Assembly: GCA_024349245.1 (NCBI GenBank) | Contig: JALDNG010000001.1 | Coordinates: 818,001 to 882,000, forward strand | Direction of reading: 5' to 3' | Source of the DNA: Neodontobutis hainanensis | Taxonomy: Eukaryota; Chordata; Actinopteri; Gobiiformes; Odontobutidae | Length of the DNA: 64,000 nt | In this document: positions 35,300-45,578 of the stretch, one piece after another | Layout of the letters: every line of letters begins with the position of its first letter | Numbering within the stretch: the stretch's first letter is position 1 | Program-made: the position numbers and the translations under genes | Notes under the pieces: generated by a model | Databases searched by the model: none | Told to the model about the DNA's origin: nothing | Seen by the model: the letters and a program-made list of their open reading frames with translations, nothing else

Positions 35300-36832
35300 T
35301 CATAATACACAGTCATTTCTTGAGGAGCGTTTAAACCTAATGAGAGAAAAAGGCTTTATTAAAATAGAATCATCCCATGAAACAATTACCAGTGAACAAA
35401 TACTTACCTTTTTAACACAAAAAAAACAGCGACAGCAGTCAAAAGTAAAATAACAATAAGGATGACAGTAATAACGGCTACGTCAGAAGAAGGTGTTGTT
35501 CCATCTGCAGTAGAGAAAACACATTATAAGTTAGTCTGGTTCAGAACAAAAATAATACCATTTACCAAAAGAGCTGGGACTTTTTCTGAGACCTGACTTC
35601 CCTATTCCTCCGGTCATGTTGGTCTCATTCAGGGTAATGTCAGCCTGAGCACAATGACTGAAGTCAAAACCTAAACATGGAGCTAAAATGAAACTGAAAG
35701 GTGTCTCAGCTGATGAGAGTGCACTGTCCTCTAGTGCACTTTACTTTGACACGTCTCTACCTTCCTGTGTTTTGACAGTCAGACATATACACATACCTTT
35801 CACTGTTGTCTTCTCTTTGCGTTTGAATGTAATGGACTCCCTCTTTTGTCCTTTCATTCCATGGTTGACCAGACAGTCCACGTGGCCGTCCCAGCCGGGA
35901 GTCAGACGCAGTGTGATGTTTTTGAAGCTGGTGAAAGTGCTGTCATCGTTGGTCAAAAGGGAAGACGTTTCGTCCACAACCGTCGCATCAGGTGAGTATT
36001 CCCACTTTATGTCTGGAGCTGGTTTACCAGTGGCACAGCAGCTAAATACTACTTGAATGTCCTCATCCTCAGGTTCTAGAGTCGGGACGTACACCTCTGT
36101 CCTCACCTCAGACACTCCTGCGAATACAGACCAAGAAGTTTGTTTTGTCTCAAAATCAGAAATCCACATCTGTTTATGTCAGCAGCCATCTTGTACCTTG
36201 TACAGTGAGACAAGTCTGATGCCTTTTGGAGCCGTCGGGATAAGCATTAAACAAACATATGTAACAGCGCTCATCGTCCCACGTTAGATTCCGAACAGTT
36301 ATAGACGTGGACTGGAGGGAGGCCTCGGTAAAGGTGATTTTTCCCTGATAGGGTTCATTTACCAGTTGGCCAAAACGCTTGCTGTACGTCGCCAAGTTCT
36401 CTTTGGAGTCACCTTTAAAGAACCTCTGCCATGTGACCTGCTCGACACCTATAGAGACATGATAAAGGGATGTTATATATGTACTAAAACTAAAATCCAG
36501 AATCCAAACTGACTCTTACCTGTAGGATCATTCAGCTTGCATTTAAAGTGTGCTTCCTCGCCATATTCTGCTGTAGTATCTTCTGACCCACTTATCTGTG
36601 AAGCCGAGGCTAGAGATAAAACATCTGTTTGTCACCACCAAGTAGGCCTACTAAAGATACTACATACAACATAACATTTAATTACAAATAACAAATACAT
36701 GAAAATGAACAAAAACACAATAAGGTGTGTCTATTATATATAGTAATAATGTACTGTATGTAAGTGTATGTAAAGGTGAGTAGCGTCATGTGACTTACCT
36801 TTAAACAACAAGCAGCTGAAAAGGAGCCACAT
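35300..36832 (-). CDS. CD200-like membrane glycoprotein 2 (V + C Ig domains), 6 coding exons
   Basis: Paralogue of the gene at 29901-31684, in the same orientation. Exons (minus): 36799-36832, 36520-36609, 36197-36448, 35797-36117, 35408-35504, 35300-35336; 831 nt, 276 aa, in phase. Order: short leader (MWLLFSCLLFK), V domain (HFKCKLND, QVTWQRF, DDERCYICLFN), C domain (VVFSCCATGKPAPDIKWEY, HVDCLVNHG), membrane span (VAVITVILIVILLLTAVAVFF), short tail ending SSRNDCVL. CATGKPAP and CYICLFN support CD200 membership. Unlike copy 1, the V domain is split by an intron between the first cysteine and the tryptophan (after LNDPT). The leader is short; an upstream in-frame start was not seen. Confidence 0.82.
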
Positions 36833-36885
36833 CCTTCTTCACGTACAGCCAGTTAATGTTTGAAGCAGGCTGGAGCCAGGTTTTG

Positions 36886-36911
36886 TATGAGACAGAAATG
36901 AAAGTGGAAGT
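36886..36911. promoter_or_regulatory. ISRE/ETS-IRF-like element upstream of CD200-like 2
   Basis: GAAATGAAAGTGGAAGT (plus strand) fits the GAAANNGAAA interferon-response pattern fused to an ETS-like GGAAGT. It lies 55-80 bases upstream of the start codon of the minus-strand gene. A GGGGATTTCT kB-like word follows at about 36915. This is motif recognition only. Confidence 0.35.
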
Positions 36912-38006
36912 ACAGGGGATTTCTCTTTACCAAAGCATTTTAACAGGAACTCAAACAATCTAATCAACATTATTATTTATATGTAATAATGAAACTGTAC
37001 ATACCCTAAATTTTACTATTATTTACTGTCACTTTATACAATCACTACAGTCACTTCACATTAAACTGGTCTGCGTTTCTTATCACATTGTGAACCTTTA
37101 CAGACTTATTCTCACATAGTTATGGCACTACATTACTGACTGAGAATTACAAAAAACAATAACAGTCAACTGATGTCTAAACCAACACATCATCATTTTA
37201 TCACAAGATGTTTATTTTGTTGCAACACCCATAAATCTCCTGTGCAGTTTTGTTCACAAAACAAAAAAATAAATCACAAGCAGTGCTTTATTGTGGAGGA
37301 ACTCATCTCAGTCTAAATTGGGACTGGGACCTATATATATATATATATATATGTTTTTTTTTACATTTTATAATTTACAACACCGTTTATATATACATAG
37401 CCCATTAGTTTGTTATAATGGCATCATTTGAACACAAAAAGCTAAAATGCAGTCTTTATAACAACATTACCTGTTTGTCCTTCTGGATGCTGAGGGAATA
37501 CTTCCCCTAAACCTTCTCTCTGTGTTCTCCCACCTCCAGCTTTACTAGTTAAGGACTAATAAGTAAGTGGAATAAGTAACTGATGGTGTTTTGTATACAT
37601 GGTAATTCCCTAGCATGTGTGGAAAGTACCTGTTATACCTGTAATCTATAGTAATGCTTACCTAACACCAAGTCAGATGATGCCAATGGCTAATCACTGT
37701 GGCTTTCAGGAAACTTTAAATTCTTAAAACCTTTCTGGAGTAAACTCAGCTTTAAACCATCAAATTAAAATTCACAAAATTATAAATATTTAATTTATAC
37801 TTTATACTATATACTTTATACTATATACTTTATACTAACTTTATTAAACTGGTAGTAACATGTAAAATGTAATAAAACGGCAATGTTTTGTTGCACTTCC
37901 AGGTAAAACAATATCTGATGGGAGTGTCACATCAACATCAAAATACAACTGAAGACAAGTCATGGGATGTAACAGAAGCCATCAGAAATGTAATTCTGAG
38001 AAAAAG
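36912..38006. other. Intergenic, AT-rich
   Basis: No coding exon supported. It contains an (AT)n run at about 37331-37352 and a short tandem of 'TTTATACTATATAC' near 37797-37835. Confidence 0.4.
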
Positions 38007-38171
38007 TTAGTCATCTTCATATCGTCGATCAGGAGCCGGTTTTCCTGTCCCGGATGTTTCTATCGGAGCCCTGGACCAGATCTGACAGGGGCCAGTAAAG
38101 TCAGATAAAACAGTCTCTCTGACTGATTCCGAAATTGATAGCTCCTGATTCCTGTTTGTGAGCTCCGTCAT
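38007..38171 (-). CDS. Uncertain: possible 3' coding exon of an unrecognised gene
   Basis: A minus-strand open frame, 54 codons from its internal ATG. It continues upstream to an acceptor-like site (tcaataag|gaacc) near 38185. Composition is protein-like rather than low-complexity: MTELTNRNQELSISESVRET, then LSDFTGPCQIWSRAPIETSG, ending PAPDRRYEDD. I do not recognise the protein. No partner exons could be linked with confidence, so it may be chance. Nearby minus-strand sequence at 38333-38375 is flanked by AG and GT but has no convincing homology. Confidence 0.25.
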   Translation of the reverse strand: MTELTNRNQELSISESVRETVLSDFTGPCQIWSRAPIETSGTGKPAPDRRYEDD

Positions 38172-38428
38172 GAGGTCAACAAAGGTTCCTTATTGACAAA
38201 GGAAAGAATCAGTGGTGTTTCCATAAAGCTGCGTTTAACGACGAAACAGGACAATTTAGAAAATAATCTGAGCAAATAAAGAGCGCTGTACAACATTAAA
38301 GTTCAATATTAAATGATTTACCACACACAGTGAACGCCACACAACAGCACAGAGTGTGTATGTGACCTATTGAAAACAGAAAAAAACTACCGCAACAGTT
38401 CCAACAGCTGTAGCCTAATCCACCCATA

Positions 38429-38502
38429 ATCCTGGTCCTGGTTCTGGTTCTGGTTCTGGTCCTGGTCCTGATCCTGGTCTGGTCCTGGTTCTGGTTCTGG
38501 TA
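38429..38502. repeat. CTGGTT/CCTGGT minisatellite
   Basis: About a dozen tandem 6-bp units (cctggt, tctggt) with small variations. Confidence 0.9.
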
Positions 38503-39774
38503 TGGCAAAATAATCCACCAAAGCCACGTCCTTTTCATTTATTCGCCCTGGGTCATTTGACACAAGGTGAATGCCGCGGTGCTTTAGTTTCGTTTTTCAC
38601 AATTGTAAACAATTGTAAACAAAAGTGCGCAAAGCGGTGTTTTACAGCAGCAGCTTCAACAGTGAACCATAAAAGTCAGATATACGACGCTGTGGCTATG
38701 TGCCTTTGCTAAAGGAGGTATGAAGGAAGCATTGAAGCTCTTTCTGGACCTCCTTTCTTAATTTAGACAGCTGTTATTAAGCGACCATGAAATACATCCG
38801 GGTCAGTCCAAAGGAGTTGGATCATTTCTAAGTTTATAACTGGTTTTGGATTCAGCCTGTAAATCAGAGGCAATGGTCAGAGGCTAATCTTTTTGGGGAA
38901 TCCCGCGGCTCACGGAAATCCCGCGGACATTGTCACTATTAATAAAAAACGTAAACGGATTTGTCATAACGCTATATAGCTACAGACTTGATATATAAAC
39001 ACAGGTATCTGGCTGTTTTTCCCTCACTTAAGCCCTCAATGAGCGCAGCCCTGGATTAAAACTGACGGGGAACTCAAACGTGCTGACAGTGAAGCTGCAG
39101 ATCATTACTGATGATAATGTAGCCTACTGTGTGCCGCAATTCTACATTTCCTGTGATCCTCTCAAAATTAAATGAAAGCTATATCATTTGAGAGCAGTTA
39201 AACCACTTTATTTTGGCAGAAAAGGACGCAGCATAATAATAATAATTAGAGCTGCACAACTTTGTCTGAATTCACAGAGACTGCTTCCTCTCAACAGCAG
39301 CTGATACACAGCAGGTTAACACTAAATTAGATTGAGTCAGTGACCAGACTGTACTTTAGAGTCGCACATAAACGGCATAAATCTAACTTTTCAGATGTAA
39401 TTTTTAATAAATCAGAAATAATTTAAGTATGTCTCTGTAATGTGGGCTTTAGTGTTGGGCTCTGCTCCTGGAGCAGGACACACTTTCAGAAGGCTTCTTT
39501 AAATAAGTCTTGATCATAATGCTGGTCTATTCATTTCTTTTAAATGTTTTAGACATTGTTTTGTAATTTTAAAAGTAGGCTATTAGATACATTTAAGAAC
39601 AGAAATCAATCATTCACAACAAGAGGGTAAATATAAAGGATATTAAAGAGTCATGGTCATGAACTGTAACTCATCATTATCTACAGCCCTGGGTTCAGAG
39701 GCAGTTATTAAAGAAGAAAGAACCCTATAGCAGCTAAAACATCCATGAAGTCATATAAAATGCAACATAATACA

Positions 39775-39818
<44 letters not shown>

Positions 39819-40225
39819 TTATTTATTTATTTATAATATCCTGTGGGAGGACACACGCTGCAAAGACCCTCTGACTTTCTGTCTAAGAATGTCTGCAAAC
39901 CTTTGTTATTTGATTTGGTGATGTGTGCCTGGTAACATCATGAGGCTCAGTGCATCTAAAACTCTACAGAGGCTCTTGTGCTGGACACAAACCCTAAAAA
40001 TGCCTCTGTTACTGATTTTTGTAAATGAGATTATAATACTGCTCACGTGTTGTATTGGTGTTAGTCACGAGCAGGAGATCTCACCTGGAGAAATCACTGT
40101 CAAATTTCCTTTTAGTTTAGTTTCAGCTCAACTCTGTTTTGTGTCAAACAACTACATAACCATTATTAATGTTTCAACTACAAGAACGGTAATAGATCAA
40201 AATAATATTCGTTCACACAATATCA
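38503..40225. other. Intergenic, no gene seen
   Basis: Includes an (AT)n followed by (ATTT)n at 39776-39832. A plus-strand open frame at 39925-40293 has no recognisable domain and lies just past the 3' end of receptor gene A1. I treat it as non-coding. Confidence 0.4.
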
Positions 40226-40231
40226 TTTATT
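40226..40231 (-). terminator. Poly(A) signal, receptor gene A1
   Basis: AATAAA on the minus strand, about 110 bases beyond the A1 stop codon. Confidence 0.5.
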
Positions 40232-40338
40232 TATTATTAACATCATCTCATCAACATGACACTTTCTTCTTATTGAAGTATTTAATCAAATAAACAGTGC
40301 CCTCATCTGACCGAGGTGATTATTACAGTTCACAGAAG

Positions 40339-41372
40339 TTATAGGTTGATTTTCAGGGTTGAATAAAGCCCCCCCTGCGTTTGCATGAAGGTACTGTAGG
40401 CCTCGATCATCTCCTGTGGCTCCTCCTGAAACAGTGCACAGTTAAAAACGGCTTTACAGTTTGTACAAAATGAATGCTTTTGGGGCAGTACCGTGACTGG
40501 CCCAGCACTGACGGCCCCTGAATGACGTCTGCCTGAGATCCGTGAACTACACAGTCTATTGTTAAAACAGGAAATGAGACATGTTGGACTTGATGTACGC
40601 AGAGTATCGGCCCCTGACAATAAGTTATATTTCAAAGATTTGTATTGCTGTGCATTAATGACTTATGATGAAGTAAAAGGATAAGTCTTACCTGTGACGC
40701 ACCCTTCTAATGATTAATCCAAATATTAGTGAAGTTGGAACGAGGGATGCAGTTAAACCTATTATAACAACCGCCTCATTTGACATTTGTGAAGAATTTA
40801 AATTATTTACACTCTCTGAAATTAAAGCAAACAATAAATATGAAAAAAATATAATAAACAGTACAGTTTTTGTAATAATTGGTAACAAAGCATGAAGTTT
40901 CTACTCTTGTACCTTCCACAGTGACGTTGAGATCAAGTATAAACCTGCCAAGCATTCTTGAACACTCGCAGTGGTACATCCCACTGTCCTCTGGTGTTAC
41001 ATCCATCAGGTGGAGGAACACAGTCTGGTTTTGTGTCATCAGTCTGATTTTTGAGCCACATTCGTTCAATAAGCCCTCCTCGTAAGAATAAAGTAAACAT
41101 GTCTTGTTTCTGTTCGGCTCTGTTTGGATCTTACAAGCTATGACAGTGATGTTATCCTCTGTGTCGTTGCTGCAGAGTTGAGTCATGTCTGCTTCTGCCC
41201 CAATACGTTTCTCTAAAGTCACTGCAACACATTGGAAAATGGATAAATATAATGTAGTATCAAATTAGAATTATTAAAAAAAACTAATCCATGCTGTACC
41301 TTTTTTGGTAAAACACACAGTTAATGGAAGAATCAGAAAGAAACATAGTGTCCTCCTGCACAACCTGTTCAT
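40339..41372 (-). CDS. Receptor A1: single-V Ig membrane protein with private ITAM-like tail
   Basis: A family I do not recognise by name. Exons (minus): 41300-41372 (leader MNRLCRRTLCFFLILPLTVC), 40913-41221 (V domain), 40692-40815 (stalk and membrane span, VVIIGLTASLVPTSLIFGLI), 40492-40555, 40339-40425; 657 nt, 218 aa, phases 1-1-2-0 all agree. The V domain has six cysteines, the motif TPEDSGMYHCEC, several N-glycosylation sequons and no canonical strand-C tryptophan. The last exon reads AYSTFMQTQGGLYSTLKINL, a Y-x-x-F/x7/Y-x-x-L arrangement close to an ITAM. The two tail exons are unique to this copy; A2 and A3 have lost them. Function is inferred: a surface immune receptor signalling through Syk-family kinases. 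Confidence 0.75.
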
Positions 41373-41657
41373 TCTGCTCCTAGAGTGATGCAGGCACAAA
41401 GAGAACAGAAACTCGACTGAAGTGAGAGTTGACTCTGTGGGAAGTGGCATCACTCAGGTTAAATACATGACATTAAGCAAATATGAAGTATGCTTGTGGT
41501 CGTGAGTCTGAGGCGAAGACTAGGCAGTGCACATTTATGTTCTTACTTTTATGCTTGAGGTTTAGCTGCTGTCATCTTGACACATTTTGGCCACTTCTTA
41601 ATTTGAACACAAAACCCACAATAAAGAACACAGTAAACAAGCTCAACAATGATACAC

Positions 41658-41663
41658 TTTATT
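41658..41663 (-). terminator. Poly(A) signal, receptor gene B1
   Basis: AATAAA on the minus strand, about 110 bases beyond the B1 stop codon. The same arrangement is conserved behind B2. Confidence 0.6.
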
Positions 41664-41773
41664 TAAACAGGACCAAAAAGACTCAAACACAGCACAGATA
41701 ATAACATGTAATGAACTGCATTTAATCATGTTTTATATTTTCATAGATTTTTGTGACCCCTTCTCTTTTCCTC

Positions 41774-43030
41774 TCATAGAGTCTCATATGGACAGTCCAA
41801 ATGGGCGGAGTCTGAAACTCCAGCTGAATCCACTGCAGAGACTGTTTGGTAAAGATCACTTGTCGGCTCCTGAAGAGTGTCGTATGTGTCCATTTCCTCT
41901 CCATCCTTCAAAAAATACACAGCAATATTGGTCTGGTGTTTTGTATTATTCTGTAGGGTTTATTTTTGTGTCTACTTCTGAACATTTTATAAATTGATAA
42001 ATATTACAATACCTTCTCAAACTGATGCCCTTGTGGTTCTGATTGTTGTCTGTAAAAAAAAGAAAAAAAAACTACATTAGGATTCAGTGATAATATTTTC
42101 ACATTAGGAGTCGACTGTAAACATGCTGTAGTCCTCTCATCCATCATTAAGTCTCACCTGTAAAGTATACTTCTGTAAATCAGTCCCAGAAATGTTCCAA
42201 AGAAGATGACAAAGAGAAGCAAAGAACAAATGATAAAAATAATAATGGTCATAAGATTGATGTGAGCTGGGTTCTCAACAGTAGTTCTGTGGGTTTCCTC
42301 CTCTGAAACAGAAGGAAGTTAAAGGTCATTCTGGTCTCATATTGTTGTAAATGTTGTTGTAAATGAATCTTTGTTAAATATTACTCTGATGAAACGATTT
42401 GGAAAATAGTCTTAATAGGGCTCTAACTTTATCCTCCATTATTTAGGCATAAAAAGTATCACATTGTTCAGCATTTTCAACACCACTAAAATATTTTTTT
42501 CCCAGCAGGCAGGCTCTTGGTTTACATTGGTCGTGTAAACTTGTTTTTCGATGCATTGTACTGGCCTCATACCTTCCACAGTGACGTTGAGATCAAATAT
42601 AAACCTGCCAATCATTCTTGAACACTCGCAGTGGTACATCCCACTGTCCTCTGGTGTTACATCCATCAGGTGGAGGAACACAGTGTGGTTTTGTGTCATC
42701 AGTCTGATTTTTGAGCCACATTCGTTCATAAAGCCCTCTTCGTAAGAATAAAGTAGACATGTCTTGTTTCTGTTTGGCTCTGTTTGGATCTTACAAGCTA
42801 TAACAGTGATGTTATCCTCTGTGTCGTTGTTACAGACTGGAGTCATGTCTGCTTCTGCCCCAATACGTTTCTCTAAAGTCACTGCAACACATTGGAAAAT
42901 GATTAATATAATGTAGTATGAAATTAGAATTAATAAAAAAATAAATCCTTGCTGTACCTTTGTTGGTAAAACACACAGTTAATGGAAGAATCAGAAAGAA
43001 ACATAGTGTCCTCCTGCACAACCTGTTCAT
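41774..43030 (-). CDS. Receptor B1: single-V Ig membrane protein with ITAM-like tail
   Basis: Exons (minus): 42958-43030 (leader), 42573-42881 (V domain), 42158-42302 (stalk and membrane span, MTIIIIFIICSLLLFVIFF), 42013-42049, 41774-41905 (tail); 696 nt, 231 aa, phases agree. The V domain is nearly identical to that of the A type, but the membrane exon is unrelated in detail and longer. The tail carries TYDTLQEPTSDLYQTV, a YxxL/x7/YxxV pair, and a further YETL at the very C-terminus. The acceptor of the last exon (ttttttgaag) is weak but is kept in B2 and both C tails. No family name is recognised. Spacing fits an ITAM better than an ITIM because position -2 is not I/V/L/S. Confidence 0.78.
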
Positions 43031-43375
43031 TCTGCTCCAAGAGTGATGCAGGCACAAAGAGAACAGAAACTCGACTGAAGTGAGAGTTGACTCTGTTTAG
43101 AAAGTGGATTTACTCAGGGTATTAGATGCAAGGTGAGAATAAATAACAAAACTAAATATGTAAGTATGGCTGTGGTAGTGAGTCTGAGAGGAAAATAATG
43201 CAGTGCACATTTACACACTTTCATTTATTCTTGTTTTTAACCTTGTGGTTTAGTCACACACCGTCTTTTTGTTCACAAAGCCTTCACAGCACATTTTGGA
43301 CTCTTTTTCACTTTAACTCTAAACCCACAATAAAGAACACAATCAGCAGGTTGAACCTTTGTGACAATCTTACAC

Positions 43376-43381
43376 TTTATT
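43376..43381 (-). terminator. Poly(A) signal behind the C1/A2 tail exon
   Basis: AATAAA on the minus strand about 85 bases after the tail stop at 43466. Confidence 0.55.
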
Positions 43382-43465
43382 TAAGCAAAGTCAAAAAGAC
43401 ACTTTCTCATAGAGTCAATAACGTGTAATGAATTACATCCAGAAATGTTTTAATAAAGAATATAT

Positions 43466-45177
43466 TCATAGCGTTTGTGAGTCTGAAACTCCAGCTGAAT
43501 CCACAGCAGAGACTGTTTGGTACAGATCACTTGTCGGCTCCTGAAGAGTGGCGTATGTGTCCTTTTCTTCTCCATCCTTCAACAAATACACAACAATACT
43601 TCAGAAGATAACGGAGCATTGTATAAATGGTTAAATAGTAATAACATACCTTCTGGAGCTGATGACCTGCTGCTTCTGATTGTTGTCTGTAAAAAAAGAT
43701 AAACTACATTAGGATTCACTGATAACATTATCCATCATATAGTCCTACCTGTGATGTATTCTTCTGTAAAAATAAGTCTCAGAAAAGTGTGATGACAAAT
43801 AACAAAGTATAAAAATATTAATACAATCGATGAAAACTGCAGTGTTTTTGGTGTTCCTCTGAAAGAGTTAAAGGTCACTCTGGTCTAATATTATTGATCG
43901 TAAATGTTGTTGTACTGTTATTGTGTCTAAATTGAGAAAATAATATGGCATCTTTGTTGAATATCACATTGTTGATATAAACTATAGTGACCAGTGACTC
44001 TTTGATTTGGTCCCACACTAAATGAATCACCATCTTAATCCTTAATTAGTTAAACATTAAAAATCACAATCTTCAGCACTCTAAAGAGAACTAACTTTTA
44101 GTTTATTTTTTTGGTTTAAGATATTGGTCATGTAAATTAGTTTTCGATGTATTGTACTGGCCTCTTACCTTTCACATTAAATCTGAGACAAAGTATAAAC
44201 CTGCCATCTAGTCTTATACACTGACAGTAGTACATCCCACTGTCCTCTGGTGTTACATCAGGAGGAGGAACACAGTGTGGTTTTGTGTCATTAGTCTGAT
44301 CCTGGAGCCACATTTGTCACATTTAAAGCCCTCCTGAGATCCTTGAACTACACAGTCTATTGTTAAAACAGGAAATGAGACATGTTGGACTTGATGTACG
44401 CAGAGTATAGGCCCTTAACTGACAATAACTTATATTTCAAAGATTTGTATTGTTGTGCATTAATGACTTATGATGAAGTAAAAGGATAAGTCTTACCTGT
44501 GACGCACCCTTCTAATGATTAATCCAAATATTAGTGAAGTTGGAACGAGGGATGCAGTTAAACCTATTATAACAACCGCCTCATTTGACATTTGTGAAGA
44601 ATTTAAATTATTTACACTCTCTGAAATTAAAGCAAACAATAAATATGAAAAAAATATAATAAACAGTACAGTTTTTGTAATTATTGGTAACAAAGCATGA
44701 AGTTTCTACTCTTGTACCTTCCACAGTGACGTTGAGATCAAGTATAAACCTGCCAAGCATTCTTGAACACTCGCAGTGATACATCCCACTGTCCTCTGGT
44801 GTTACATCCATCAGGTGGAGGAACACAGTGTGGTTTTGTGTCATCAGTCTGATTTTTGAGCCACATTCGTTCAATAAGCCCTCCTCGTAAGAATAAAGTA
44901 GACATGTCTTGTTTCTGTTCGGCTCTGTTTGGATCTTACAAGCTATGACAGTGATGTTATCCTCTGTGTCGTTGCTGCAGAGTTGAGTCATGTCTGCTTC
45001 TGCCCCAATACGTTTCTCTAAAGTCACTGCAACACATTGGAAAATGGATAAATATAATGTAGTATCAAATTAGAATTATTAAAAAAAACTAATCCATGCT
45101 GTACCTTTTTTGGTAAAACACACAGTTAATGGAAGAATCAGAAAGAAACATAGTGTCCTCCTGCACAACCTGTTCAT
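43466..45177 (-). CDS. Receptor A2: type-A V and membrane exons joined to type-C ITAM tail
   Basis: Exons (minus): 45105-45177, 44718-45026, 44497-44620 are the A-type leader, V domain and membrane span. The A tail exons are missing: the sequence after exon-4 bases 'gatctcag' jumps into a broken V exon. The next usable exons are 43650-43686 and 43466-43576, a B-like connector and a tail with TYATLQEPTSDLYQTV. The phase-2 end of the membrane exon and the phase-2 start of 43686 agree, giving 654 nt, 217 aa. The join is a prediction: it requires skipping the dead C1 V and membrane exons. AATAAA on the minus strand at 43376-43381 follows the stop. Confidence 0.62.
43749..44335 (-). pseudogene. 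C1: broken V and membrane exons of a third receptor type
   Basis: The V-exon remnant (44169-44335) lacks its 5' half. It reads CGSRIRLMTQNHTVF, then loses 4 bases relative to A and B in the 'FLHLMDV' codons, so the TPEDSGMYYCQC block falls in another frame. The membrane exon remnant (43749-43858) is 110 nt; A and B copies are 124 and 145 nt, both 1 mod 3, so this one would shift frame. These exons lie within the predicted last long intron of A2. Confidence 0.8.
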
Positions 45178-45462
45178 TCTGCTCCAAGAGTGATGCAGGC
45201 ACAAAGAGAACAGAAACTCGACTGAAGTGAGAGTTGACTCTGTGGGAAGTGGCATCACTCAGGTTAAATACATGACATTAAGCAAATATGAAGTATGCTT
45301 GTGGTAGTGAGTCTGAGGCGAAGATTAGGCTGTGCACATTTATGTTCTTACTTTTATGCTTGTGGTTTAGCTGCTGTCATCTTGTCACATTTTGGCCACT
45401 TCTTAAATAGAACACAAAACCCACAATAAAGAACACAGTAAACAAGATGGACAATGTTACAC

Positions 45463-45468
45463 TTTATT
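45463..45468 (-). terminator. Poly(A) signal, receptor gene B2
   Basis: AATAAA on the minus strand about 110 bases beyond the B2 stop. Confidence 0.6.
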
Positions 45469-45578
45469 TAAACAGAACCAAAAAGACACAAACACAGCAC
45501 AGATAATAACATGTAATGAACTGCATTTAATCATGTTTTATATTTTCATAGATTTTTGTGACCCCTTCTCTTTTCCTC

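Larger units (their letters stand above)
40541..44340. repeat. Tandem duplication unit I (about 3.8 kb)
   Basis: It holds gene A1 from exon 4 upward, gene B1, and the C1 tail and remnant exons. Equivalent points are about 3805 bases apart in unit II: A start codons 41372/45177, B start codons 43030/46834. Long stretches are identical by eye, including introns, so the duplication is recent or has been homogenised. Confidence 0.9.

Noticed and set aside
39925..40293. 122-codon plus-strand frame with a hydrophobic segment
   Set aside because: No homology recognised, lies antisense at the A1 3' end, and no splice partners were seen.
41774..41905. Reading the B tail as ITIMs
   Set aside because: The -2 residues before the tyrosines are D, D and C rather than I/V/L/S, and the 7-residue spacing fits an ITAM better.
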